Source of the DNA: Mariniblastus fucicola | GTDB taxonomy: Bacteria; Planctomycetota; Planctomycetia; Pirellulales; Pirellulaceae | Direction of reading: 5' to 3' | Assembly: GCF_008087665.1 (NCBI RefSeq) | Contig: NZ_CP042912.1 | Span: 5,022,001-5,086,000 of the forward strand | Length of the DNA: 64,000 nucleotides | Shown: in pieces, positions 1 to 8,964 of the stretch | Position numbering within the stretch: position 1 is the first letter of the stretch | Layout: the number at the start of each line of letters is the position of its first letter | Position numbers and translations under genes: made by a program | The notes under the pieces: model-generated | Told to the model about the DNA's origin: nothing | Databases searched by the model: none | What the model saw: only the letters and a program-made list of their open reading frames with translations

Positions 1-49
1 CGCTCAACATTGTACCCGTTCCATTCTCCCCACGTTTCACGGTGCTCCA

Positions 50-898
50 ATGTTCGTCAGCGCAAAGACTCTGTCCGCAATCTTCGTACTTGCCTCCACC
101 ACCATCGCCTGGAGCTCGCTTGTACCCGCGACGCCGCAGGAAAAGGCGATTGAATACGATCGTACGATCGCAGCAACGCGTCGCTTCGATGCTCCCGAAG
201 CAGGGCAGGCCGTGGCCGTCGACGATCAGCATTTTTACGCGATTGCCAATTCAATTATCGCGAAATACGACCGGGAGACGGGCGAAAAAGTCGCGGTTTG
301 GAAATCGGATTCCGAAAGGCCGCTGCGACACCTGAACTCCGGGATCGTCCGCGACGGCAAGCTTTACTGTGCGAACTCGAACTTTCCACAGTGGCCGGAA
401 GCCAGTTCGATCGAAGTCTGGGATACCGAAACGATGACTCACATCGATTCGCATAGCCTCGGAATCTGCGCCGAAGGATCATTGACGTGGATCGAACCGA
501 TCAAGGGTGGCTGGTACGCAGTGTTCGCCAACTACTCCAAGAAAGTCAACGACGATCCGCTGGCCAAATCTCATCGCTCGACCCAACTGGTACGGTTCGA
601 CGAACGCTGGCGACGGACCCACGGATGGGTGTTTCCGAAATCCGTGCTCGATCGCTTCGATCCACACAGTTGCTCAGGAGGAGGTTTTGCAGCCGACGGA
701 AAACTCTATTGCACCGGGCATGATTTCGGCGAAGTCTACCAACTCGAGTTCCCGAAAGCTGGCTCCGTTCTGGTTCTGACCGAAACGATTGGCGCACCGA
801 TCACGGGGCAGGGCATCGCGTTCGATGCAGATCTGCTCTGGGGGGTCGATCGCGCCAAACGCCAGGTGGTTGTGTCAAAGTTCGGTTTGGAAAAATAG
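50..898 (+). CDS. Exported beta-propeller-like protein of unknown function
   Basis: A 282-residue protein with a hydrophobic N-terminal segment (about residues 5-25, ending near VPAT) that looks like a signal peptide. The rest alternates short beta-type stretches with repeated patterns of the kind DGKLYC (seen near residues 105 and 215), which suggests a secreted beta-propeller or quinoprotein-like fold. No catalytic motif is recognisable. The ATG at 50 is the only start that keeps the signal segment. The neighbouring gene at 950 is convergent. The family is not identified, so the propeller call is inference from composition. Confidence 0.6.
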   Translation: MFVSAKTLSAIFVLASTTIAWSSLVPATPQEKAIEYDRTIAATRRFDAPEAGQAVAVDDQHFYAIANSIIAKYDRETGEKVAVWKSDSERPLRHLNSGIVRDGKLYCANSNFPQWPEASSIEVWDTETMTHIDSHSLGICAEGSLTWIEPIKGGWYAVFANYSKKVNDDPLAKSHRSTQLVRFDERWRRTHGWVFPKSVLDRFDPHSCSGGGFAADGKLYCTGHDFGEVYQLEFPKAGSVLVLTETIGAPITGQGIAFDADLLWGVDRAKRQVVVSKFGLEK

Positions 899-949
899 TT
901 TCGCCGGGCGCCACCGAAAGGCGACAGCCACAAAACTGCCTGGCGACTC

Positions 950-1318
950 CTACGATCTCACTCGGTCAATCAAATCAAGATACGAATTGATCGACAGCTT
1001 GATCGACTCGCCTTTATCGAGAATCGGAATCTCTACGGTACTCTTGATGATGTCCGTTCCGTTCCGCGGCGTGAACGCGACTTCCAGTTTCCGCGGAGAC
1101 TGACTGCCAAACTGAAGGTCAGCGTTTCCCAGCCCGGTTTGTGTTCCGTCAGAGATGGCTCCAAAAGTGAATTCCGTTTCGCTGTCAGTGACAGAAAAGT
1201 CACCCAGTTCAATCCCGGAATTGTTTTCAATCTGGATGCCATATCCGTCGTCCGAATTCGAGCCGACGATCAAGAGCGGAAGTGCCAAAACGAGAAAGCG
1301 TTTAACAAGATGATTCAT
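950..1318 (-). CDS. Small exported hypothetical protein
   Basis: A 122-residue protein when started at the ATG at 1318. A longer in-frame start at 1378 exists, but only the shorter form puts a hydrophobic leader (MNHLVKRFLVLALPLLIVG) at the N-terminus, so I prefer it. The mature part is polar and rich in short beta-strand-like stretches, with no cysteines. No family is recognised. It is convergent with the gene ending at 898, with about 50 bases between the stops. Confidence 0.5.
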   Translation of the reverse strand: MNHLVKRFLVLALPLLIVGSNSDDGYGIQIENNSGIELGDFSVTDSETEFTFGAISDGTQTGLGNADLQFGSQSPRKLEVAFTPRNGTDIIKSTVEIPILDKGESIKLSINSYLDLIDRVRS

Positions 1319-1617
1319 TGCGTAATGCCTAAATGAATTCTGAAACGACAGGCGAATCATGAACGCCAGTGCGTCCACGATGCTCTTCTGTCAGGTAAAT
1401 GCCTTGATTGAATCCCGTGTTGCGAATTGCGTGCCGAAGCGAAAAAACAGTCAATGCCACCGGTTTCCGCCCTGCTTTTTTCGGGATTTTCAATTCCGGC
1501 CTCGTCGTCAGTTTTGGCTTGTCAGTCCCGTAGCGTTGCCTGACATTAGTGCCGTAACGGCTGGAGTCCAACGATCTGACGGAGGTGTTGCCAGCGCACG
1601 GATGGCGTTCCCGGAAG
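1319..1617. other. Non-coding stretch downstream of the tRNA cluster
   Basis: This lies between the 122-residue gene and the last tRNA of the minus-strand cluster. I see no convincing gene and no clear hairpin-plus-U-tract terminator for the tRNAs. Open frames here lack ribosome sites and protein-like composition. Confidence 0.5.
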
Positions 1618-1703
1618 CGGAAAGCATGGGATTTGAACCCACATGGCCTTGCGACCGCACAGTTTAGCAAACTGGCCCGACGAACCGTATTCGGCTACTT
1701 TCC
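1618..1703 (-). tRNA. tRNA-Ser (anticodon GCU)
   Basis: On the minus strand the sequence folds as a class II tRNA. It has a 7-bp acceptor stem (GGAAAGT with GCTTTCC), a D arm starting GCCGA, and an anticodon loop TTGCTAA giving GCU. A long variable arm and a T loop GTTCAAAT complete it. The discriminator is G and CCA is not encoded. It is the last of five tRNAs in the transcription direction. Confidence 0.93.
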
Positions 1704-1708
1704 GTAAG

Positions 1709-1779
1709 CACGCCCCCAGGGATTCGAACCCCGACCAACTGGTTTGGAATCAGTGATGCTGCCGTTACACCAAGGACGT
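1709..1779 (-). tRNA. tRNA-Trp (anticodon CCA)
   Basis: A 71-nt class I tRNA on the minus strand. The acceptor stem ACGTCCT pairs with GGGGCGT through two G-U pairs, and the discriminator is G, as usual for bacterial Trp tRNA. The loop TTCCAAA gives anticodon CCA. The pair closing the anticodon loop is A-C, a mismatch, while the other four stem pairs are good. The T arm is CGGGG-TTCGAAT-CCCTG. CCA is not encoded. It ends five bases before the Ser-GCU gene. Confidence 0.9.
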
Positions 1780-1860
1780 AGAGAAAAAGAAAGAAGAAGG
1801 TTCAACAAGCGGTGCGCCAGTGTTTGGGATTTCGCGATTGAGCATCTTCGTTTCTATCAG

Positions 1861-1945
1861 CGGAAGCCGTGAGACTCGAACTCACAAGCCGCTTTCGCAG
1901 CCACCTGTTTTCAAGACAGGGTCCTCATCCAGCCGGATGGCTTCC
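1861..1945 (-). tRNA. tRNA-Ser (anticodon UGA)
   Basis: A class II tRNA on the minus strand with a perfect 7-bp acceptor (GGAAGCC with GGCTTCC) and discriminator G. The anticodon stem-loop is CCTGT-CTTGAAA-ACAGG, reading UGA. It has an extended variable arm and a T loop TTCGAGT. CCA is not encoded. Confidence 0.93.
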
Positions 1946-2027
1946 GTTCGAACGCGGATCTTGGAGCACTGAGACTTGGACACCAATTGATTCCCGTTCT
2001 CATGCTCGCTCGTCCGACATATCAAAG

Positions 2028-2102
2028 ATGCGGGGGTCGGAATCGAACCGACGGCCTCCTGATTCAGAGTCAGGTGTTGCTACCAACAGCAACCACCCCG
2101 CA
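2028..2102 (-). tRNA. tRNA-Gln (anticodon CUG)
   Basis: A class I tRNA on the minus strand. The acceptor TGCGGGG pairs with CCCCGCA (U1-A72, a Gln trait), the anticodon arm is CCTGA-CTCTGAA-TCAGG reading CUG, and the T arm is GTCGG-TTCGATT-CCGAC. The base at the discriminator position is U, where G is usual in E. coli. CCA is not encoded. Confidence 0.92.
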
Positions 2103-2119
2103 TTTTTTTATTTTCCAAG

Positions 2120-2191
2120 CTGCCACGGGAGGATTTGAACCTCCAACCATCTCCTTAACAGGGAGCCGCTCTACCGTTGAGCTACATGGCA
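2120..2191 (-). tRNA. tRNA-Asn (anticodon GUU)
   Basis: A 72-nt class I tRNA on the minus strand. The acceptor TGCCATG pairs with CGTGGCA, the discriminator is G, the anticodon loop is CTGTTAA (GUU), and the T arm is GGAGG-TTCAAAT-CCTCC. It is the first tRNA of the cluster in the direction of transcription. CCA is not encoded. Confidence 0.95.
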
Positions 2192-2247
2192 ATGTTTTCT
2201 GTATGAGTTTTGCAATCGTTTGGCTGGAGGTGCTCGCCGAAGCCCAC

Positions 2248-2281
2248 AAAAAAGGCCCGATGCTCGCAAGCTTCGGACCTT
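2248..2281 (-). terminator. Rho-independent terminator of the structured RNA
   Basis: Read on the minus strand, AGGTCCGA pairs with TCGGGCCT. An inner GCTT/GAGC stem tops the hairpin and a run of six T follows. No protein gene lies directly upstream on this strand, so it most likely ends the structured RNA at 2291-2430, before the tRNA cluster begins. Confidence 0.75.
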
Positions 2282-2290
2282 GATGAATCA

Positions 2291-2430
2291 CGGATTCTCA
2301 ATTGGTACAAGCAAGCAGGCGATCCAGTCGCTGGAAATTCGACCACTGACTCCATGAGTCCACATTGCCGAACGCGTTCGCAGCGCGACTGGATGAATTA
2401 ACCTGATTGCCTGAATTGAGAAGGTCCACG
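2291..2430 (-). ncRNA. Candidate structured small RNA (6S-like size and shape)
   Basis: Nested inverted repeats close on each other. TTCTCAATT at 2295-2303 matches AATTGAGAA at 2414-2422 (9 bp). Inside that, ATCCAGTCGC at 2322-2331 matches GCGACTGGAT at 2385-2394 (10 bp). The interior contains a perfect 12-base palindrome at 2369-2380 and a GACTC/GAGTC hairpin near 2345-2362. A terminator oriented on the minus strand follows at 2281-2248, so a transcript of about 175-180 nt is implied. That length and the long closed hairpin with internal bulges fit 6S RNA, but I recognise no diagnostic primary motif. The strand follows from the terminator. Confidence 0.45.
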
Positions 2431-2607
2431 ATTGAGCCTTAATACCAAAGTGCTGTTGATTGAGTTGCCAGTTAGACGCGAAAGCACCCGACAGGTTCAC
2501 AGCGAAGACAACTTTTTTCTCATCCGTACTGACGAGGCCGTCACCGTCGGGTAGGTTTAGTTCTCAGAAACGCACCCAGATTCGCCGCCCTATTGCTTTG
2601 CTGCAGC

Positions 2608-3573
2608 ATGTACTTTTCCAACATCCTTTTCGCAGCAATTCCAGTTTTCCTGACCGTTGGGATTGGCTATTGCACACGGATCTTTTCGGTCGTCGACGAC
2701 GAATCTGAAAAGAGCATCATGCGATTGATCGTCAATGTGCTCTATCCGTGCTTCATTCTGTCCCAAGTCCCAGGCAACGCAGCGTTACAGCAAATCGACG
2801 TCGTCGTTGCCGCCATCGCAGCCGGTTTTTTCCTGACCGTCGTTGGACTGATTCTCGCCAAGAGCATCGGGCATTCGATGAAGATTGATCCCGAGGGCGT
2901 AAACACGTTTTGCGTTTCGACAGCGATTCAAAACTACGGCTTCATTCCGATCCCGCTGATCTACGCATTGTTTCAGGACGGGGCCACGGAAACACTTGGA
3001 GTCCTCTTCGTCCACAACCTCGGCCTGGAACTCGCGATGTGGACGATTGCCATCGTATTGCTCAGCGGCACGATGCAGAACGCGTGGCGACGACTGATCA
3101 ACGGTCCAACGATTGCGATCGTCGTTGGGTTGCTGCTGAATTTTAGCGGGCTGTACAAACTGATCCCCGATTTTGCCATCAAGACGATTGCGGACTTGGG
3201 GCTATGTTCGATTCCGATGGGTTTGATTTTGGCGGGAGCAACCCTGGCGGGAGTTGTCCAACGCGAGAAATGGAAATTGAATCCGAAAGTAATTGTTGGA
3301 TCGCTGTCGGTCCGCTTTCTGATCATGCCGGCAATCATCCTCGTCGTTGCCGGACTGATGACGTTTTCGCCAGAGCTGAGAAATGTTTTGATCGTCGAAG
3401 CCGCGATGCCTGCCGCGATCTTCCCTATCGTCCTGGCCAAGCACTTTGGCGGAAAGCCCGCGATCGCGGTGGAAGTTTGTGTTGCGACGACGCTGGCCAG
3501 CATCGTGATGATGCCACTGATTCTGGGGCTGGCCATGCAGTGGTTTGAGATCACCCTCGGCCAGGCTTCTTGA
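2608..3573 (+). CDS. AEC-family transporter (auxin efflux carrier / malate permease type)
   Basis: A polytopic inner-membrane protein of about 321 residues with the ten-segment pattern of the AEC family. It has alternating hydrophobic segments, an early Y-P-C-F segment after residue 45 and a polar break in the middle. This family moves small organic anions across the membrane, and the substrate here cannot be read. I chose the ATG at 2608. A TTG five codons earlier is also open and neither has a strong ribosome site. It is convergent with the VWA gene, with eight bases between the stops, and stands alone. Confidence 0.85.
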   Translation: MYFSNILFAAIPVFLTVGIGYCTRIFSVVDDESEKSIMRLIVNVLYPCFILSQVPGNAALQQIDVVVAAIAAGFFLTVVGLILAKSIGHSMKIDPEGVNTFCVSTAIQNYGFIPIPLIYALFQDGATETLGVLFVHNLGLELAMWTIAIVLLSGTMQNAWRRLINGPTIAIVVGLLLNFSGLYKLIPDFAIKTIADLGLCSIPMGLILAGATLAGVVQREKWKLNPKVIVGSLSVRFLIMPAIILVVAGLMTFSPELRNVLIVEAAMPAAIFPIVLAKHFGGKPAIAVEVCVATTLASIVMMPLILGLAMQWFEITLGQAS

Positions 3574-3581
3574 GGCGAACG

Positions 3582-5828
3582 CTATTGCAAAAACGGATCG
3601 TCAGGTTCATCGCCTTCACCGTTGATTCCAACGGGAGCATCGACGGCTTGCTCGCGTTGCAGCTCAACTCGAACCCGGCCGGCCTCTTTTGATTCCGGAT
3701 ACTTTTTGACGAGCGACTTGCCAACACGCTCACGAATGTCGAGGCCCTTTTCCGGATCTTTGTACTTTCGATAAAGCTCCTTGGCACGCTTTCGACGATT
3801 CTCAAACAACCGATCAATCGCCACCGTGGCCTGTGCGGGACTCCAGTCGATGCGAGCCAACGTTTCGCGGGACTTCGGTTTCTTGCCACCGAGCCGAGCG
3901 ATCAATTCTCGCAACCACCCGATCGATGCGGGCGACGAACCGAATTCGGAATGTCCGCGTTGAATCCCGCGAACCATTTCTACCATCGTCAGGCTGCTGA
4001 CCAGATCCATGTCGAGGCTGTCGAACATCTGCAGATAGGAATCGTCGTCAAGTTCCAACATCGCAAGCAGAATTCTTTGTTCCAGATCCCGTCCCTGACC
4101 GAGGGCGCTGAGCTGTTGAGTCCGGTAGTAGCCGTCGAGTTCGCGAACGATATCATTCCACTGCGCCACAGAATTTCCACCGTGGCGAAAAATGGAATCG
4201 ACATGTCGCTGGAACAGCCCCATCGTCGCTCGATGAAGCAACGCTTCGGCGCTTGCCCGCTCGATCGCCGAAGACTCATTCAGGATCGGCAACAGTTTCT
4301 CGGTAATGACCTCCCGCCGATCCTCCCAACTGCCGCTCGCTGACGCAATCAACTGCTCCAGTGCCCGCGCACGCATCGGCCCGCGCAGCCCGGCAATCTT
4401 TTTCACATAGTCCCTGATCGTCGTGAATCGAAAAAGGCCGCCAGATCGATCGGCAATTCGCTCCATCGCCGGAATCGTCTCCTCGACGACCAGCGAGATC
4501 GTATTGATTGGAACAATGGAGCCATCGCTGACATGCTGATTGACGATATCCTGAGTCTTCGCCCGACCGTCGTTCCGTTCACTAATGAAGGCGCCATCGC
4601 TAAGCATGAAAATCGCGTCGGGTTGCATCTCGATTGCGATTTCGAGCGCCAATCTTGGATCCGTTCCGGGACCGATCGACACGTCTTCCAGCCACTCCTG
4701 GATCCGGGCCTTGTTTCTGGTCGTCGCCGGAATCATCTTGAAATCCCCTTCGCCGGTGTTTTCGATGCTGCGTTGGTGGAACATCGGGATCGTAGAATCG
4801 GCAAACATCAACACGAAAAATTCCTGGTGTGGATGCAGACTGTCGATCGCGTTGTAGAGTTCGGACTTCGCAACGTCATATCGATTGAACAGTTCCTGGC
4901 TGATGAAATTTCTCGTTCCGTATTCCATGCTGCCCGAGCGATCGACCACGAATACAAACCGTCTGCCCGAAGCCTTGGTCCCAAAGAATGACGCGGACTT
5001 GCCATCGCCCCTTGGGGCCTGAGTGCTGGCTCCGCCGCCAGCGATCGCAGACTCACGTTGCAGCTCTTCCAGCTTCAATACGTCTTTTGTGGAATCTTCT
5101 TTCTCAAGCACGTCTTCGAGAAGTTCATCGAGCGGACTGTCTTCGATCGCGTTGTCATTTTCAAACATGACCGGATTGAGATCGAAGCCTTCGAGCATGT
5201 CCTCGCCGGGATCAGCAGGAGCTTCCGCGACATCAAGGAACAGCGTCGAATCCCCGATACCACTTCGCACAACCAACAGTGACAGGAAAACCAGCAGCAG
5301 AGTGTGCAACAGCAACGAGATCAGAAAGCCGGAGTTCTTCTTCAGGCCCTTGCGGGTAAACAGTTCGCGGAAACGAAACGGCTCACTCGCCCGCTCACGG
5401 ATCAGGATGCGAGGTTCTCGCACGCGCCGCGCCATCCGAACTTTTTTGCGCCGACCAGACACCCGTGATTTTGGCTTTGCCACCGACGGTCCGGGAAGTG
5501 ACTGCTGTAACTTCGATCCAAGGGTCGCAGCAAGGGTCTCGTCCCAAATCTCCTCCTGCGAGGTATCGAGTTCCGCCACGATTTCGGCGGGCTCTTCTGG
5601 AGCCGAATCGACTGCTTCAGGTGGAACAGTCGTTCGAGCGTCGACCTGCACCGACACGGCAGCGGACCGCTGGGGCATGACAATTTGCTCTGTGTCCAGA
5701 GAAGCAAAGAACTCGCTGGCGACCGCCAACTGCTCATTATTGACCAGAGTCTGCTGGACCTTGGCCGGCACTACCGATGGAAGCCTGCTCCCATCCGCTC
5801 CTTTTCGCGTCGAATCCGACTGCGTCAT
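3582..5828 (-). CDS. Membrane-anchored VWA-domain protein
   Basis: A 748-residue protein. Residues 1-165 are polar and basic, with an Arg/Lys-rich patch near 125-160. A single membrane segment runs over 167-187. An acidic linker (about 200-260) is followed by a von Willebrand A domain with an intact metal-ion site D296-x-S298-x-S300 in [14 protein letters not shown]. The C-terminal 250 residues are helical and charged and end in a tetratricopeptide-like region with many Lys and Arg. Such proteins bind partners through the metal site. The topology suggests a cytoplasmic N-terminus and a periplasmic VWA domain. It is transcribed divergently from rpsL. Confidence 0.8.
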   Translation of the reverse strand: MTQSDSTRKGADGSRLPSVVPAKVQQTLVNNEQLAVASEFFASLDTEQIVMPQRSAAVSVQVDARTTVPPEAVDSAPEEPAEIVAELDTSQEEIWDETLAATLGSKLQQSLPGPSVAKPKSRVSGRRKKVRMARRVREPRILIRERASEPFRFRELFTRKGLKKNSGFLISLLLHTLLLVFLSLLVVRSGIGDSTLFLDVAEAPADPGEDMLEGFDLNPVMFENDNAIEDSPLDELLEDVLEKEDSTKDVLKLEELQRESAIAGGGASTQAPRGDGKSASFFGTKASGRRFVFVVDRSGSMEYGTRNFISQELFNRYDVAKSELYNAIDSLHPHQEFFVLMFADSTIPMFHQRSIENTGEGDFKMIPATTRNKARIQEWLEDVSIGPGTDPRLALEIAIEMQPDAIFMLSDGAFISERNDGRAKTQDIVNQHVSDGSIVPINTISLVVEETIPAMERIADRSGGLFRFTTIRDYVKKIAGLRGPMRARALEQLIASASGSWEDRREVITEKLLPILNESSAIERASAEALLHRATMGLFQRHVDSIFRHGGNSVAQWNDIVRELDGYYRTQQLSALGQGRDLEQRILLAMLELDDDSYLQMFDSLDMDLVSSLTMVEMVRGIQRGHSEFGSSPASIGWLRELIARLGGKKPKSRETLARIDWSPAQATVAIDRLFENRRKRAKELYRKYKDPEKGLDIRERVGKSLVKKYPESKEAGRVRVELQREQAVDAPVGINGEGDEPDDPFLQ

Positions 5829-6033
5829 GCCGACATCCCCTTTTCTTTCCTGCCCGCCTCAATCTTACCCTACAGCCCGAAAATGCTCAAATTCGTTGAG
5901 GAAAGCGGCCAAATGGTCAGTGAACCTCGAACGTTATACGCGAGTCGGTCCAAATCCTCGCCAGAGTTCCAGAATCGCTCAACGCCAACCGCCAAAATGG
6001 CGATAAACCCCGGGTATTCCCTGAAGTTATCTA

Positions 6034-6061
6034 TTGACAGTCCCGTGCAATTCAATAGATT
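6034..6061 (+). promoter_or_regulatory. Probable sigma70 promoter of rpsL-rpsG
   Basis: TTGACA at 6034-6039 and TAGATT at 6056-6061 are separated by 16 bases, close to the housekeeping consensus. It lies about 150 bases before the rpsL ATG, so a leader of roughly 145 nt is expected. The rest of the 387-base gap between the VWA gene and rpsL (5829-6215) shows no gene. Confidence 0.6.
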
Positions 6062-6215
6062 TAGCGATTCTCTGAAGCACGGCAGATGCGTGTTTGTCGG
6101 GGAAGGTGCATCGACTGATCGCAAATTTAACTGCAATCAGCCTCTGGTATGCACAGGCCAGGTCGCCGGACCACGCCCTACTGACTTCAATTCATTAGCA
6201 GAAATCAGCTTTAAG

Positions 6216-6584
6216 ATGCCAACCATCAATCAGCTTGTCCGCAAGCGACGAAAAGCAAAACGCAAATTCACAAAGTCTCCGGTTCTGGAAAAGTGCCCGC
6301 AAAAGCAGGGCGTTTGCCTTCAGGTCCGTACGATGACACCAAAGAAGCCGAACTCGGCTCTGCGGAAGATCACGCGTGTGCGCCTTTCGAATGGTAAAGA
6401 AGTCACGGTTTACATTCCTGGCGAAGGTCACAACCTTCAGGAACACTCCATCGTTCTGGTTCGCGGCGGACGTGTCCGTGACCTTCCGGGTGTTCGCTAC
6501 CAGGTCGTTCGTGGTGCTCAGGATACGCTGGGTGTCGACAAACGTAAGCAATCTCGAAGTCGCTACGGTGCCAAGAAGGCGTAG
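6216..6584 (+). CDS. rpsL: 30S ribosomal protein S12
   Basis: A 122-residue protein of the usual S12 length. It starts [10 protein letters not shown] and carries the conserved decoding-centre loop [11 protein letters not shown] (Lys43-Lys44) and the [10 protein letters not shown] segment. The Lys at 43 is the common streptomycin-sensitive residue. The open frame extends upstream to 5685, but homology fixes the start at the ATG at 6216. It is followed by rpsG after 62 bases, with which it forms an operon. EF-G is not the next gene, unlike the classical str operon. Confidence 0.97.
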   Translation: MPTINQLVRKRRKAKRKFTKSPVLEKCPQKQGVCLQVRTMTPKKPNSALRKITRVRLSNGKEVTVYIPGEGHNLQEHSIVLVRGGRVRDLPGVRYQVVRGAQDTLGVDKRKQSRSRYGAKKA

Positions 6585-6646
6585 TCGTCTGGCTCGCACC
6601 GATAAACTTACAGCAGAACCAATTCAAAGAAATATAGCGCGATACC

Positions 6647-7117
6647 ATGGGAAGAATCACAGCAAGCCGCACGCAGATGAAGCCGGATCCAAAGTTCGAT
6701 TCGCTTTTGGCCAGCAAGTTCATCAACTGCCTGATGTGGGACGGAAAGAAAACTGTCGCCCAGAAGGTTTTCTACGATGCGTTGGACGAGATCAAGAAAC
6801 GCGTTCCGGATCAGGAACCAATCGAAGTTTTCACACAGGCTGTTGAAAACGTAAAGCCTTTCATCGAAGTTCGCTCGAAGCGTGTCGGTGGTGCTTCTTA
6901 CCAGGTTCCGATGCAAGTCAATCGTTCGCGTCAACAATCGCTGGCGATCCGCTGGTTGCTGATGGCGATCCGCGAAAAGAAAGGCCGACCAACTCATTTG
7001 CGTTTGGCTGATGAACTCGTAGCAGCCTTCAACCGCGAAGGCGTTGCGATGACTCGCCGCGAAAACACTCACCGCATGGCGGAAGCGAACAAAGCGTTTG
7101 CTCACTTCGCCTGGTAG
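6647..7117 (+). CDS. rpsG: 30S ribosomal protein S7
   Basis: A 156-residue S7 of normal length with the conserved [16 protein letters not shown] segment and a C-terminal [22 protein letters not shown]7 nucleates assembly of the 30S head and contacts the E-site tRNA. It is the second gene of the rpsL-rpsG unit and ends at a clear terminator (7136-7169), so it is not co-transcribed with EF-G further on. Confidence 0.97.
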   Translation: MGRITASRTQMKPDPKFDSLLASKFINCLMWDGKKTVAQKVFYDALDEIKKRVPDQEPIEVFTQAVENVKPFIEVRSKRVGGASYQVPMQVNRSRQQSLAIRWLLMAIREKKGRPTHLRLADELVAAFNREGVAMTRRENTHRMAEANKAFAHFAW

Positions 7118-7135
7118 TTTGCTAACAGATCAAAG

Positions 7136-7169
7136 AAGCCGCTTCGAATTTTCGACGCGGCTTTTTTTG
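7136..7169 (+). terminator. Rho-independent terminator after rpsG
   Basis: AAGCCGC at 7136-7142 pairs with GCGGCTT at 7157-7163, with an inner TTCGAA-like stem, followed by a run of T. It closes the rpsL-rpsG operon. Confidence 0.9.
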
Positions 7170-7332
7170 TGCGCCTTCTTCACCGCGGGCGTCATGGTCG
7201 TAGCTCCAACTCCAACCACAGCTTGAGAATCGATACAGGCACGAAGCACTACGGATCAAGCACAAGTCTGCCTCAAGAAGGCGCCAACAAAGCTACCGCA
7301 AACACCATATGGTGGAGAACACCGTTCCGGGC

Positions 7333-8376
7333 TCACAGGATTTTGCACAGTCGGATCAGCGCGAACAAGCGTACGTCGTTTACCCAGCCAGGGCTTGCGA
7401 AATAGGCTTTCTCGTTCTCACCACGAAACCGTTTCTTGAATTCCGCATGGCCGCGCAGATTGAAAAAGTAACGGTTCACCCATCCGGCTCGATAGTAATA
7501 CCGCAACACATACTTCAACAACCAGTTGTACCGAAAACGATCGTCTGAAATCCCCGCAAACGGAGACAACCCCAACCGCACGACAGCTTTCCCCTCACGC
7601 TTGAACGTTTCGATGGCTTCCTTGCAAATCCCCTGTTCAGCCACCGACGGTGCGTCCGGATGGCGACGCTTGAAAGTCGTCACATACCCGATCACTTGGT
7701 CGTTGAGATACATAGGATCGAAAAACACAAACGCTTGAATCTTCCCGGCGGCATCAACCAGAAAGAAACGCCGGACGTCGGGTTGGTTAATGAACTCCAT
7801 CGGTCGATTCAGGAACGCGGTCTCCTTCCGAACCGTTCGTGTACCGATCCACTGCTCGTTCAGATCCCTGATTTCACCCTGCACGTCGTCGGTCAGCTCC
7901 AACTCACGAATTTCAAACCCGCGGCGATTGAGCCAGTTTGATGCGTAGCGAAATCGTTCTTTTTCCTTGCCAGCAAAATCGTAGCTGTCGAGATCCAACC
8001 GGGAATCAAACCCAAGCTCATTGACCCAATACTTTCTACGGTTCAACTTCCCGGCAACGGACTCGCTGATTTGGCAGAACGTTACATTGCGATGCTGCTT
8101 GAGAAACTCATCAATGATCGAATCCATCTCGTGAGGTGCCACGACGGGATCACCAAGCACGAAGGTATGCCCGTACTTTTTTTGAAAAGCGAGATAGCCG
8201 CTCTGGTTGGCGAAATGACACAGCCCCGATTGAATCGCAGAGGCAAACGACAACGTCTCTGAACCATAGCGACGAACGATCTGCAATCGAAACTCAAGCG
8301 GCAGCTGATCCTCGGCGAAAGCAAGATACTTGGTCCCGGACGGAGCAGACGATTCAGATTTCTTAAAATGGTTCAT
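7333..8376 (-). CDS. DUF2156 / phosphatidylglycerol lysyltransferase C-domain-like protein
   Basis: A 347-residue soluble protein resembling the GNAT-fold C-terminal domain of MprF-type aminoacyl-phosphatidylglycerol synthases (DUF2156). The visible traits are two tandem acyltransferase-like halves and the segments YLAFQKKYGHTFVLGDPV and VVRLGLSPFAG, then a basic tail with FKKRFRG. It lacks the N-terminal membrane flippase of full MprF, so it could aminoacylate a lipid or another acceptor. The substrate is unknown. The ATG at 8376 is used. It is convergent with rpsG and stands alone. Confidence 0.75.
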   Translation of the reverse strand: MNHFKKSESSAPSGTKYLAFAEDQLPLEFRLQIVRRYGSETLSFASAIQSGLCHFANQSGYLAFQKKYGHTFVLGDPVVAPHEMDSIIDEFLKQHRNVTFCQISESVAGKLNRRKYWVNELGFDSRLDLDSYDFAGKEKERFRYASNWLNRRGFEIRELELTDDVQGEIRDLNEQWIGTRTVRKETAFLNRPMEFINQPDVRRFFLVDAAGKIQAFVFFDPMYLNDQVIGYVTTFKRRHPDAPSVAEQGICKEAIETFKREGKAVVRLGLSPFAGISDDRFRYNWLLKYVLRYYYRAGWVNRYFFNLRGHAEFKKRFRGENEKAYFASPGWVNDVRLFALIRLCKIL

Positions 8377-8619
8377 CGTCTCGGGCGGCCTGTGGGCAAC
8401 ACGTCAAAGCTGGTTCATCATCATCGAGTTCGATTGATGGCTCGATGCGGATTCAGTTCGAACTGCAATCCCATTAAAATAGCTCAACGCCCATTGTGAA
8501 TCGTCAAGCTTTCCATAATATTTGCCTCAAGCCCGTAATTTAGGGGATTCAATCGTAAGAAAGCCATTGATTCTCTATACTATTGCCCAGTGAAAACTCG
8601 GATCAATGAAGGTTGAAAG

Positions 8620-8844
8620 ATGACATTGCTGTTGGGGAAAAAGGGGATCTTTTGGCTCGTCTATATCTTCTTTCGAGGAATCATGAGGGGAGACCCAACG
8701 TCCATCATCATCGCCGTCGTGCTGGTTCTTGGAATTGTTGGCTGGTCACTGTATAAGTCGCATGCGAAAGCCAACGAATCCAATGTCGCTGAGTACGCGA
8801 AAGAATTCCGACCTCCCGGAGAAGACAGCGGTCACTCACAATAG
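8620..8844 (+). CDS. Small membrane protein
   Basis: A 74-residue protein with two hydrophobic stretches (about residues 9-20 and 27-44, the second IIIAVVLVLGIVGW) and a charged C-terminal tail. A GAAGG ribosome site lies about seven bases before the ATG, which supports translation. A terminator follows 20 bases after the stop, so it is a stand-alone transcript. The function is not recognised. Confidence 0.6.
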   Translation: MTLLLGKKGIFWLVYIFFRGIMRGDPTSIIIAVVLVLGIVGWSLYKSHAKANESNVAEYAKEFRPPGEDSGHSQ

Positions 8845-8864
8845 ATCTGCCTGACAATTTTTTT

Positions 8865-8910
8865 AGCCTGTGTTCGGACCGACAACGCCGGGTTCGTACT
8901 CAGGCTTTTT
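8865..8910 (+). terminator. Rho-independent terminator after the small membrane-protein gene
   Basis: Two 16-base arms (8865-8880 and 8891-8906) beginning AGCCTG and ending CAGGCT pair with only a few mismatches, and a TTTTTG run follows. It separates the small gene from the EF-G gene. Confidence 0.8.
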
Positions 8911-8964
8911 GTTTTATTCTACCCATTCAATTTTCCATCCACGGACGAGAGATTCTGTACGCTC

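Noticed and set aside
2288-2500. Minus-strand open frame of 70 codons
   Set aside because: It overlaps the nested inverted repeats and has no ribosome site. The structured RNA with a terminator explains the region better.
5023-6006. Plus-strand frame of 327 codons
   Set aside because: It is antisense to the VWA gene, with Ser/Arg-rich composition typical of a shadow frame.
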